Source: Ovis canadensis
Lineage: Eukaryota > Chordata > Mammalia > Artiodactyla > Bovidae
Length of the DNA stretch: 64,000 nt
Direction: 5' to 3'
NCBI RefSeq assembly: GCF_042477335.2
Contig: NC_091727.1
Span: forward strand, 127,937,501-128,001,500
The translations under genes were made by a program, and so were the position numbers. Position 1 is the first letter of the stretch; each line of letters opens with the position of its first letter. Below, in pieces: positions 55,438 through 64,000 of this stretch. The notes below the pieces were generated by a model. That model searched no databases. It had not been told where the DNA came from and was given only the letters and a program-made list of their open reading frames with translations.

Positions 55438-56705
55438 TCAGTTCAGTTCAGTCACTCAGTCTTTGCGACCCCATGAATCGCACCACGCCAGGACTCCCTG
55501 TCCATCACTAGCTCCTGGAGTTCACTCAGACTCACATCCATCAAGTTGGTGATGCCATCCAGCCATCTAATTCTCCGTCATCCCCTTCTTCTCCTGCCCT
55601 CACTCCCTCGCAGCAGCAGAATCTTTTCCAGTGAGTTAATTCTTTGCATGAGGTAGCCAAAGTACTGGAGTTTCAGCTTTAGCATCATTCCTTCCAAAGA
55701 ACACCCAAGGCTGATCTCCTTTAGAATGGACTGGTTGGATATTCTTGCAGTCCAAGGGATTCTCAAGAGTCTTCTCCAACACCACAGTTCAAAAGCATCA
55801 ATTCTTCGGTGCTCAGCTTTCTTCACAGTCCAACTCTCACATCCATACATGATTGCTGGAAAAACCATAGCTTTGACTAGATGGACCTTTGTTGGCAAAG
55901 TAATGTCTCTGCTTCTTAATATGCTCTCTAGGTTGGTCATAGCTTTTCTTCCAAGGAACGAGTGTCTTTTAATTTCATGGCTGCAGTCACCATCTGCAGT
56001 GATTTTGGAGCCCCCCAAAATAAAGTCTGACACTATTTTCACTGTTTCCTCATCTATTTGCCATGAAGCGATGGGACCGGATACCATGATCTTCGTTTTC
56101 TGAATGTTGAGCTTTAAGCCAACTTTTTCTCTCTCCTCTTTCACTTTCATCAAGAGGCTTTTTAGTTCCTCTTCACTTTCTGCCATAAGGGTAGTATCAT
56201 CTGCATATCTGAGGTTATTGATATTTCTGCCAGCAATCTTGATTCCAGCTTGTTCTTCATCCAGTCCAGCGTTTCTCCTGATGTACTCTGCATATAAGTT
56301 AAATAAGCAGGGTGACAATATACAGCCTTGACATACTCCCTTTCCTATTTGAAACCAGTCTGTTGTTCCATGTCCAGTTATAACTGTTGCTTCCTGACCT
56401 GCATGTAGGTTTCTCAAGAGGCAGGTCAGGTGGTCTGGTATTCTCATCTCTTCCAGAATTTTCCACAGTTTATTGTGATCCACACAGTCAAAGGCTTTGG
56501 CATAGTCAATAAAGCAGACATACATGTTTTTCTGGAACTCTCTTGGTTTTTCCATGATCCAGCGGATGTTGGCAATTTGATCTCTGGTTCCTCTGCCTTT
56601 TCTAAAACCAGCTTGAACATCTGGAAGTTCATGGTTCACGTCTTGCTGAAGCCTGGCTTGGAGAATTTTGAGCATTACTTTGCTAGCAGGTAAGATGAGT
56701 ACAAT
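55438..56705 (-). mobile_element. BovB LINE 'inner' copy with intact 365-codon frame
   Basis: It begins with the BovB 3' terminus (TCAGTTCAGTTCAGTCACTC) and ends in the polymerase region (ACAATT). It interrupts the middle BovB exactly between GACTGTGT and TGTGGATCACAA, so only about 4 bp of target (TGTG) can have been duplicated. Confidence 0.9.
55578..56675 (-). pseudogene. BovB reverse transcriptase, uninterrupted 365-codon fragment
   Basis: The longest transposon frame in the window. In order: VMLKILQARL-type start, VQAGFRKGRGTRDQIANI, the palm block VCFIDYAKAFDCVDHNKLWK, QGCILSPCLFNLYAEYIRRN, the catalytic LRYADDTTLMAESEEELKSL, then the RTE C-terminal region with CESWTVKKAEHRRIDAFELW. 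The endonuclease half and the last part of the C-terminus (before RLSD in other copies) are absent. It has no promoter or start context of its own, so it is an intact fragment and not a gene. A full-length RTE protein is about 1000 residues. Confidence 0.85.
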
Positions 56706-57762
56706 TGTGGATCACAATAAACTGTGGAAAATTCTGAAAGAGATGGGAATACCAGACCACCTGACCTTCCTCCTGAGAAATCTGTATGCAAGTCAGGAAG
56801 CAACAGTTAGAACTGGACATGGAAAAACAGACTGGTTCCAAATAGGAAAAGGAGTATGTCAAGGCTGTATATTGTCACCCTGCTTATTTAACTTATATGC
56901 AGAGTACATCAGGAGAAACGCAGGGCTGGAAGAAGCACAAGCTGGAATCAAGATTGCTGGGAGAAATATCAATACTCTCAGATATGCAGATGACACTACC
57001 CTTATGGCAGAAAGTGAAGAGGAACTAAAAAGCCTCTTGATGAAAGTGAAAGAGGAGAGTGAAAAAGTTGGCTTAAAGCTCAGCATTCAGAAAACGAAGA
57101 TCATGACATCTGGTCCCATCACTTAATGGGAAATAGGTGGGGAAACAGTGGAAACAGTGTCAGACTTTATGTTTCTGGGCTCCAGAATCACTGCAGATGG
57201 TGATTGCAGCCATGAAATGAAAAGATGCTTACTCCTTGGAAGGAAAGTTATGACCAACCTTGACAGCATATTAAGAAGCAGAGACATTACTTTGCCAACA
57301 AAGGTCCATCTAGTCAAGGCTATGGTTTCTCCAGTGGTCATGTATGGATGTGAGAGTTGGACTGTGAAGAAAGCTGAGTGCCAAAGAATTGATGCTTTTG
57401 AACTGTGGTGTTCGGGAAGACTCTTGAGAGTCCCTTGGACTGCATGGAGGTCCAACCAGTCCATCCTAAAGTAGATCAGTCCTGGGTGTTCATTGGAAGG
57501 ACTGATGTTGAAGCTGAAAGTCCAATACTTTGGCCACCTCATGCAAAGAGTTGACTCATTGGAAAAGACTCTGATGCTGAGAGGGATTGGGGGCAGGAGG
57601 AAAAGGGGACGACAGAGGATGAGAAGGCTGGATGGCATCACCGACTCAATGGACATGAGTTTGAGTAAGCTCCAGGAGTTGGTGATGGACAGGGAGGCCT
57701 GGCATGCTGCAGTTCATGGGGTCGCAAAGAGTCGGACACGACTGGGCGACTGAACTGAACTG
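56706..57762 (+). mobile_element. BovB LINE 'middle' copy, 3' portion
   Basis: Resumes at TGTGGATCACAATAAACTG and runs to the terminus GACTGAACTGAACTG. The open frame 56668-57126 has QGCILSPCLFNLYAEYIRRN and the YADD box; a stop and shift follow at 57124, then 57148-57474 and 57493-57753 in other frames. Confidence 0.92.
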
Positions 57763-58060
57763 ATTCTGCATATTAGTTAAATATGCAGGGTGACACTATA
57801 CCTTCTTGACACACTCCTTTCCCAATTTGGAACCAGTCTGTTGTTCCATGTCCAGTTCTGATTGTTGCTTCTTGACCTGCATGCAGATTACTCAGGAGTC
57901 AGGTAAGGTGGTCTGGTATTCCCATGTCTTTCAGAATTTTCCACATTTGTTGTGATCCACACAATCAAAGGCTTTGGCATAGTCAATAAAGCAGAAGTAG
58001 ATGTTTTTCTGGAACTCTCTTGCTTTTTTGATGATCCAATGGATGGTGGCAATTAGATCC
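57763..58060 (-). mobile_element. BovB LINE 'outer' copy, 5' portion
   Basis: Continues the outer antisense BovB (AGTTAAATATGCAGGGTGAC, CAATCAAAGGCTTTGGCATA, TCTGGAACTCTCTTGC) to its truncated 5' end. Confidence 0.9.
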
Positions 58061-58070
58061 CATGGCCAAA

Positions 58071-58225
58071 GTTATAAACAAAATAAAAGGTAAGTGACAG
58101 AAAGGAGAAAATACATGTAACAAAGGGTTAATATCCACCTGCTCTAGAGGACTCATATAAGAATCAACAAGAAAAAGAAAAGATTCAGTGTAAAAACAGG
58201 CAAAGGACACAAAGTGGCAGTTCAC
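58071..58225 (+). repeat. Old L1 ORF2 fragment
   Basis: ACAAAGGGTTAATATCCACC, AACAGGCAAAGGACACAAAG and GTGGCAGTTCACAGACC are sense L1 ORF2 landmarks. The outer BovB lies at its left edge. Confidence 0.5.
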
Positions 58226-58261
58226 AGACCAAGCACTTTAAATGGTTATACTCACTATCGC

Positions 58262-58520
58262 TCAATTATAACCATTCATTTATTGAACATATATTTAGTG
58301 AGCAGCTTCTACATGCCAAGCACTCTAGTAGCTGCTGGAGATTCAGCAATGAACGACATATATAAAGTCCCTGCCTCCTTGGAAATTACATGCCAATGAG
58401 TGGAGTCAAATAGTAGAAACTGAGATACATAATATGTCATTGGTGAAGAGTTCTCTGAAACAAAATTAAGTACTGTAGGATGATAGAGAGTGATGTGGAA
58501 AGTTGCTTAAGGAAGGATGG
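58262..58520 (-). repeat. L2 LINE 3' end, antisense
   Basis: TTCATTTATTGAACATATAT, ACATGCCAAGCACTCTAGTA, CCTGCCTCCTTGGAAATTAC is the antisense L2 3' terminus. It is interrupted at 58520 by an LTR and resumes at 59143. Confidence 0.75.
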
Positions 58521-59137
58521 TGTAATGGTTAATTTTGTGTGTCAATTTTACAAGGCCATAAGGTGTCCATATATTTGGTCAAACATTATTTTGGGTGTGT
58601 ATGTGAGGGTCTTTGGAGAGAGATTAACATTTGAATTGGTAGACTAGTAAAGCAGATTGCCCTCACTAATGTAGGTGAGCATCAGCCAATCAGTTGAAAG
58701 CCTGAATAGGACAAAAAGATTGAGTAAAGGGGAACTCTTCCTGCCTGACTGAGCTGGGCATTGGTCTTTTACAGCATCTGAACTTGAAGTGAAATGTTAA
58801 CTTTTCTTGAGTTTTGAACCTGCTGGCTTTTGGATTGAAACTTATACCATGAGCTCTCTTGGTTTTTAGGCTTTCTGACTTGGACTGGTACTATACCATT
58901 GGCTCTCCTGGAGCTGTAGGCTGCTGATTGCAGATGTTGTGACTTCTCAGCCTCCATAACTGTGTAAGCCAATTTCTTATATTCTCTTGATGGATAGATA
59001 GATGACATATAGATCTATATATATCCAGTTATATATGAATATAGAGATAGAGATGTTTCTGTGCATGTGTGTGTGTGTGTGTGTGTGTTTGTGTGTGTGT
59101 ATATGTGTATTTTCCCTGGAGAACCCTGACTGATACA
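58521..59137 (+). mobile_element. Solo LTR-like element, 5-bp target duplication
   Basis: A 617-bp unit beginning TGTAATGG and ending CTGATACA (TGT...ACA inverted ends), flanked by GATGG at 58516-58520 and 59138-59142. A 5-bp duplication and these ends fit class III (ERVL/MaLR-type) LTRs. The body (GTTAATTTTGTGTGTCAATT, ACTGTGTAAGCCAATTTCTT, GGAGAACCCTGACTGATACA) is that of a common old mammalian element whose exact name I cannot give. A TG microsatellite (59066-59104) has grown inside it. There is no viral coding sequence. Confidence 0.65.
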
Positions 59138-59142
59138 GATGG

Positions 59143-59800
59143 CTAGGGAGAATCTCTCATTACGTGACATTTGATCAGAAGAGACATGAAGTGTGAAGAT
59201 GCAGTGGAAAGATATCTGGTGAAACGTTGTGGCCAGGCACAAAGGCTATAGGGTGATGTCTTCCTTAGCGTGGGCCATATTTAGCAAAGAGGCCAAGCGG
59301 CTGGAGTGGAATGAGTACAAAGATGAGGTCAGGGAGGCAGCAGAGGCCAGACCATGAGGCCCTTGCAGGCTGCTGAAAGGATGTTGGCTTCTACTTAGAG
59401 ATAGAAAGGCATTAGAGATGGGGGAAGGCGGTGAGCAGAGGAGTGACATGCTATGACTTGTGCTTTTTAAAGGATCACTTGGTTGTTGTGTTGAGAATGG
59501 ACTGGGATGGTATCCACAGCGTGGGAACAGTAGAAGGGGACCAGAAAGACCAAGCAGGAGGTTTGAACAATAATCCAGTCGGAAGAAGGTAGTGGCTTGG
59601 ACCAGGGTGGCATTGGTAGAGGTAGTGAGAAGTGATTAGACTCTGTAGAGTATGAGAGAAAGGGAGGAATCAAAGATAGCTCCAGAATATTGGTCTGAAG
59701 ATTGGAAGAATGGGGTTACCATTGACAGAAATGGGATATTGTGTAGCAAGAGCAGGTTTGAGGATAAGATCAAGAGTTTAGTTTGGACCTGTTAACTGCC
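59143..59800 (-). repeat. L2 LINE, antisense, continued
   Basis: GTGACATTTGATCAGAAGAG, GAGGCCAAGCGGCTGGAGTG, AAGGATCACTTGGTTGTTGT and GGCTTGGACCAGGGTGGCAT are successive L2 antisense blocks. It forms one element with 58262-58520. Confidence 0.7.
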
Positions 59801-60011
59801 TCTCATTTTAAATGTTTTCTCATCTATATTTTATATCTGTGCTTTTAAAAAAAATCATCCAAATTAGGATTTTGATTTTGGATATGCTAAATTAAGTTAT
59901 AACTGTCCATTAGACACTAAGAAAGCAACTGATTTGAGTACAAATGTGGAGGTCATGGCTAAAGGCATAAATTTAAAAATTATCACATTACCTAACAATT
60001 AAAGAAATACA

Positions 60012-60214
60012 AGGTGAAGTCGCTCAGTCGTGTCCAACTCTGCAGCCCTGTGGACTGTAGCCTACCAGGCTCCTCCGTCCATGGGATTCTCCAGGCAAGA
60101 ATACTGGAGTGGGTTTCCATTTCCTTCTCCAGGGGATCTTCCCAACCCAGGGATCGAATCCAGGTCTCCCGGATTGGAGGCAGACGCTTTAACCTCTGAG
60201 CCACCAGGGAAGCC
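60012..60214 (-). mobile_element. Bov-tA SINE, antisense
   Basis: GGTGAAGTCGCTCAGTCGTG to CTCTGAGCCACCAGGGAAGC. Confidence 0.92.
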
Positions 60215-60262
60215 GTCTGAAGCAAAATATTGGTTTTTCTGCTCATGAGGTTGGCAAATTTT

Positions 60263-60835
60263 TTTGTGTTTTAATTTTATTTTTTAATTGGAAGAAAATT
60301 TCTTTATAGTGTTGTGTTGGTTTCTGTTGTACAACAATGTGAATCAGCCATAATTATACCTATGTCCCCTCCCTATTAAGCCTCCCTCCCCTCCCTTATC
60401 CCACCACTCTAGATCAACACAGAGCACCAGGCTGGGCTTCTGTATAACAGAAGTGTTATACAGCAACTTCTCACCAGGTATCTATTTTTCACACTACTGG
60501 GCCCCAAGAAAGCCACAATTCTAAAAGACACAGGTACCCCAATGTTCATTGCAACATTATTTACAACAGCCAGGACATGGAAGCCACCAAGATGTCCATC
60601 TACAGATGAATGGATGAAGACGATGTGGTACATCTATATGCAATGGGATTTTACTCAGCCATAGAAAAGAACCAACTGGGGTCAGTTCTAATGAACCAGA
60701 TGAATCTAGAGCCTGTTATACAGAGTGAAGTAAGTCAGAGAGAGAAAAACAAATATCATGTGTTAATGCATATACGTGGAATCTAGAAAAATGGTAATGA
60801 TGGACCAATTTGCAGGGAAAGAATGGAGACACAGA
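60263..60835 (-). mobile_element. L1 LINE, 5'-inverted
   Basis: 60263-60490 is antisense L1 3' UTR (TTTTTAATTGGAAGAAAATT, TATACCTATGTCCCCTCCCT). 60495-60835 is L1 ORF2/3' end in the opposite, sense, orientation (CAGGACATGGAAGCCACCAA, GAGTGAAGTAAGTCAG). TGGCAAATTTT (60252-60262) and TGGCAACTTTT (60836-60846) are a likely target duplication. This is a twin-primed insertion, older than the one at 8.0 kb. Confidence 0.75.
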
Positions 60836-61097
60836 TGGCAACTTTTAAAAAATCAATAATATCCAACGTAGCTAAGGGTATGGAAAAATAAGTGTTTGTA
60901 TTCATTTTGTGAGAGTATAATTGGTGGAACTTTTTGGAGGGAAGTTTGGTAGTTTCAGTCAAGGTTTAAAAGGTGCATATCCTTTAACCCAACAGTTGCA
61001 CTTCTAAAAGTTTATTTTCTAGGTATTTACACTTGTGAGCAAAACTATGTGTATAAGACGTTCAATGTTGCATCATTTCTAATAGAAAATAAATGGA

Positions 61098-61397
61098 GGA
61101 CTTCCCTGGTGGTCCAGTAGTTAAGAATCCAAACTGACAATGCAGGGGATACAGGTTCGATCCCTGGTCCAGGAAGATTCCACGAGCCATGTGGCAGCTG
61201 AACCTGTGCACCACAACTACTGAGCCTGCATACCCTAGAGCCTGTGCCCCACAGTAAGGGAAGTCACTGCTATGAGAAGCCTGTGCACTGCAACCAAGCG
61301 TAGCCTCCACTTGCTGCAACTGGAGAAAGCCTGTGCTGTAATGAAGACCCGACAAAGCCAAAAATAAAAATAATAAATAGATAAAATTTTTTAAAAA
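61098..61397 (+). mobile_element. CHR-type SINE, full length with target duplication
   Basis: GGACTTCCCTGGTGGTCCAG to an AAAAATAAAAATAATAAATA tail. Flanked by the perfect 13-bp GAAAATAAATGGA at 61085-61097 and 61398-61410. Best-preserved CHR element of the window. Confidence 0.95.
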
Positions 61398-61499
61398 GAA
61401 AATAAATGGAGACAATTGGTATATCCAATGACAGAAAGTAGTTAAATACCTTATTGTTCAGCCAGCCTGGAGTACTAGATTCCTGTTCGAAAGATTGAC

Positions 61500-61612
61500 C
61501 ATGTGATGATAATGATGATAATATTCCTTACTGAATGCTTACTATGTGACAGGTACTGTGCTAAGTGTTTTGTGTCTTGCCTCATTTAAATTAATTTTTG
61601 CTACTCAGTCAT
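61500..61612 (-). repeat. MIR SINE, antisense, 3' part
   Basis: CTTACTGAATGCTTACTATG, GACAGGTACTGTGCTAAGTG and CTTGCCTCATTTAAATTA are antisense MIR landmarks. Confidence 0.65.
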
Positions 61613-61667
61613 TTCTTTTTTCTAGTCACTGATTCACTCATGTAACAATTATTTGGGGGCACCTGTG

Positions 61668-61862
61668 CATGCTACATTGGTAAGTTGCTCAGTCATATCC
61701 AACTCTGTGTGACCTTGTGGACTGTAGCCCGCCAGGCTCCTCTGTCCATGGAATTCTCCAGGCAAGAATAGTGAAGGGGATTGCCATGCCCTCCTCCAGC
61801 AGATCTTCCCAACCCAGAGATCAAACCTGTGACTCTTACATCTCCTACATTGTCAGGCAGTT
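61668..61862 (-). mobile_element. Bov-tA SINE, antisense, shortened
   Basis: GTAAGTTGCTCAGTCATATC to TCTCCTACATTGTCAGGCAG. The tRNA-derived end is truncated. Confidence 0.88.
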
Positions 61863-62784
61863 TCAATACTATGTGCTAATTCTGTCTGCTAAATCTATAA
61901 AAATGGACTTACTTTCCCTGGACCAATAGTTCCTAATCTCTATAGCATTACATTTATCTTTGAGATGCTGATGAAACCTACAGGCTCTGTTCCAATATAA
62001 ATACTCATGCATCTTTGGGGGAATCTCAGACCTCTCCTGAAGCTCTGGGGGTCTGTGGACCCTCAGACTAGGTTCAGAGTCTCTGTTCTGGAGCAGTGGT
62101 GTTGGGACATACAGAGGGAAGAGCTAAAGGTAGAGTGGGGAAGAGGCCAAGGCATACAGAAATTTTTGGCAGGCCAGTTTCTGTGTGGAAAGTACTGGTT
62201 AAGTGCAGAATTTGTTGCCATGATGTTAAGACTTGGGAATGCCATGGTTCCTTGTTGAATACTAACTGCTCTCCGGGCCATACACTCCCATTCCCCAGCA
62301 TTTCCCTCCCCATCCTCCATCTCTTTCAGACTTGGTCAGCCTAAGTATCTCTCCCCCTCTTTAATTCCAACCCTCACAAGGCCAAATACAATTGGCCAGG
62401 ACCCCAAGCCTTCAGTCCAAGTAATCGGGGATCCTCTCCCATAGGCTGAGTGTGGGACTTTACAATGAGTCCTTGTCTCCTTCTTTTCCCCCCTTTCCTG
62501 GGGAAGTTTCCATGGCAATGGTCAAGCAGGCTACTAGGATATCTGCCTGAGAAGCCACCAGACACTCACTCTCAAGATTGATCCGGTGCTTCAGTTCAGC
62601 AAAGGACAGGCAACAAACCCCTTTGGGTCCGTTTGTGTTCTGTAAAGAGATACTGAGATGGAGTTAGGGATTTTTAAAAAAAGGCTTATTGAGGGTTAAC
62701 CCTGTGAAAGATAAAGAGGGAGTAAACAATGTCGGGCAGCGAAGTCTCTAGACATTAATTACTTGGGTCTAAGTTGCAGCATTT
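61863..62784. other. Intergenic, no gene seen
   Basis: Unique or old sequence. Open frames on both strands at 62060-62340 overlap each other and have no recognised domain. Confidence 0.4.
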
Positions 62785-62872
62785 GGGAACTAGTTCCCCG
62801 ACCAGGGATATAAGCCAGGCCCACTGCACTGGGAGCATGGAGTCTTAGCCAGTGGACCACCAGGGAAGTCCC
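62785..62872 (-). mobile_element. CHR-type SINE head, antisense
   Basis: CTAGTTCCCCGACCAGGGAT to GGACCACCAGGGAAGTCCCC is the tRNA-derived head of a CHR SINE in reverse. Confidence 0.8.
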
Positions 62873-63274
62873 CAAACATTGATGTGTATTTGATATTTGT
62901 GAGCAGAAAAGCAAGAAAAAGCAGAGTTAGGCAGGTCTGTGATGTGTGCCTGAAAGTCTTGGCCAATCTAGGGGAGGGCTGCAGGGCAAGGATGGTCCAT
63001 TAGAGAAGTTCTGCAAAGGGCTGAAATAGCCGGGCTTTAGCCTTCTTGCTGTGTTCAATCATGGGCTAGAGGCTGCCCCAGGAGAGCATGGCATCAGCTC
63101 AAATACTGCAGAGGATCCTGCAGACACTGTTGCTGGAGGCTATCAGTTAACTGTCCTCCTCAGAGCTGAAAGGTTAATTCTTTCTGGAAGGGCTAATCAA
63201 GCCTTGTCTCTTGCTGACACAACCTCTTACCTTTTCTAACCCCAAGAAAACAGCTATCATGGTCTGATCTAGGC
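62873..63274. other. Intergenic, no gene seen
   Basis: Unique-looking sequence. No gene was recognised. Confidence 0.4.
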
Positions 63275-63628
63275 AGAGTCTTTTCCAACACCACAGTTCA
63301 AGAACATCAGTTCTTCAGTGCTCAGCCTTCTTTATGGTCCAACTCTCACATCCATACATGACTACTGGAAAAACCATAGCTTTGACTACACAGACCTTTG
63401 CCGGCAAACTGATGTCTCTGCTTTTTAATATGCTGTCTAGGTTTGTCATGCTGTTCATACTGTTCATGGGGTTCTCAAAGCAAGACTACTGAAGTGGTTT
63501 GCCATTCCCTTCTCCAGTGGACCATATTTTGTCAGAACTCTCCACCGTGACCCATCCGTCTTGGGTGGCCCTACATGGCGTGGCTCATAGTTTCACTGAG
63601 TGAGACAAGGCTGTGATCCATGTGATCA
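63275..63628 (-). mobile_element. BovB LINE with large internal deletion
   Basis: 63275-63447 matches the late polymerase/C-terminal region of BovB (compare the complement of 15600-15790). From about 63448 to 63628 it jumps to the BovB 5' leader (compare the complement of 12985-13150: TCTGACAAAATGTGGTCCAC and CATGGACCAAAGCCTTGTCT). About 2.4 kb of element between the two is missing. The junction has a short shared ATGCTGT. Confidence 0.85.
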
Positions 63629-64000
63629 CAAAATAGACAACAAATTCGTACTGCTTCATTTATGATTAATACAAAATAAATTTTCCATGTAACAGCCAGA
63701 AAACAATGTGCTGCTAAGTCAGATGGAGAAAGCAGAAACCAAGGAATCACCACCTTTCAGGCTTCATGATACTCAAATCACGTGGCTCTCTCATGCTTCA
63801 GTTTCTTCACCTTTTAAGCTTAAGCTGTATGAAAACTGATGTCAGTTCCTGAAAACAGTTCAATCAGGAGACAGCACTTTGATGTTACTGATGGAGCTTG
63901 AACTCTCCCGGCCTCTGGACACAGCAGCATCACGAGGAAACAAAGGCGAAAACCCGATTCTCTTCTCAGTTTGCGGCAGTCACTTGTCCCCAAGACTATC
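63629..64000. other. Intergenic, no gene seen
   Basis: Unique-looking to the window end. No gene was recognised. Confidence 0.4.

Larger units (their letters stand above)
59930..61480 (+). repeat. Old L1 LINE hosting three insertions
   Basis: Pieces of a diverged sense L1 (AATTATCACATTACCTAACA at about 59978; AATAATATCCAACGTAGCTA at 60853; ATCCTTTAACCCAACAGTTG at 60980; GACAATTGGTATATCCAATG at 61411) are separated by a Bov-tA SINE, a younger inverted L1 and a CHR SINE. Confidence 0.55.

Noticed and set aside
55436..57763. Head-to-head BovB halves as a single twin-primed insertion
   Set aside because: The two halves overlap widely in BovB content, and each has its own 3' terminus. Twin priming gives non-overlapping segments and one tail. 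Nested separate insertions explain all junctions.
1..64000. Exons of ACSL4 or NXT2, neighbours of human KCNE5
   Set aside because: No translated segment resembled either protein. In human both lie farther away than most of this window reaches.
1..64000. CRISPR arrays, tRNA or rRNA genes, bacterial-type operons
   Set aside because: No regularly spaced identical repeats were seen. The tRNA-like sequences are SINE heads, and the sequence is mammalian.

Overview
This is a mammalian, almost certainly bovid (cattle, buffalo, sheep or goat lineage), genomic window. The evidence is the mix of repeats: many BovB (RTE-type LINE) copies, at least fourteen Bov-tA-type tRNA-derived SINEs, four CHR-type cetartiodactyl SINEs, young ruminant L1 copies and a ruminant-type class II ERV LTR, on a background of ancient L2, MIR, L1M and hAT/Tigger remnants. 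I cannot settle the species from sequence alone.

Only one protein-coding gene is secure: KCNE5 (KCNE1L), a complete single-exon 145-residue open reading frame at 5392-5829 on the + strand. It lies inside a strong CpG island (about 4840-6110), with a GC-box promoter upstream and a canonical poly(A) signal at 6676. In human KCNE5 is X-linked (Xq23, between ACSL4 and NXT2), so the window is most likely from the X chromosome. No exon of ACSL4 or NXT2 was recognised.

Layout: 1-4.8 kb, upstream flank with L2, BovB and SINE fragments. 4.8-6.7 kb, KCNE5 transcription unit. 6.7-12.3 kb, unique sequence, a palindromic mariner-type MITE resembling the bovine miR-2284/2285 hairpins, a 5'-inverted L1 and smaller L1 pieces. 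12.37-17.8 kb, an almost full-length BovB (about 3.8 kb) split by a 1648-bp solo LTR. 18-27 kb, an old L2 with a recognisable reverse-transcriptase segment, plus two more BovB insertions. 28.6-33.7 kb, an L1 containing a BovB that itself contains an L1 carrying what looks like a serial 3' transduction. 34-36.8 kb, old L1 with SINEs. 36.9-39.2 kb, an unusual repeat-poor, CpG-enriched block ending in a polypyrimidine tract. 39.7-44 kb, old antisense L1. 44-53.7 kb, mainly unique or very old sequence, with an L2 > Tigger-like > SINE nest. 54.26-58.06 kb, three BovB elements nested inside one another in alternating orientation. 58.1-61.5 kb, old L2 and L1 hosting a solo LTR with a 5-bp target duplication, a second 5'-inverted L1 and SINEs. 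61.5-64 kb, mostly unique sequence with an internally deleted BovB.

There are no operons, CRISPR arrays, phage genes or bacterial features. The biology here is one small potassium-channel regulatory subunit gene in a long intergenic region shaped by retrotransposition. The best observations concern retrotransposition mechanism (serial transduction, twin priming, nesting order), a possible miRNA-like hairpin and an orphan CpG-rich block. None amounts to a new biological system.
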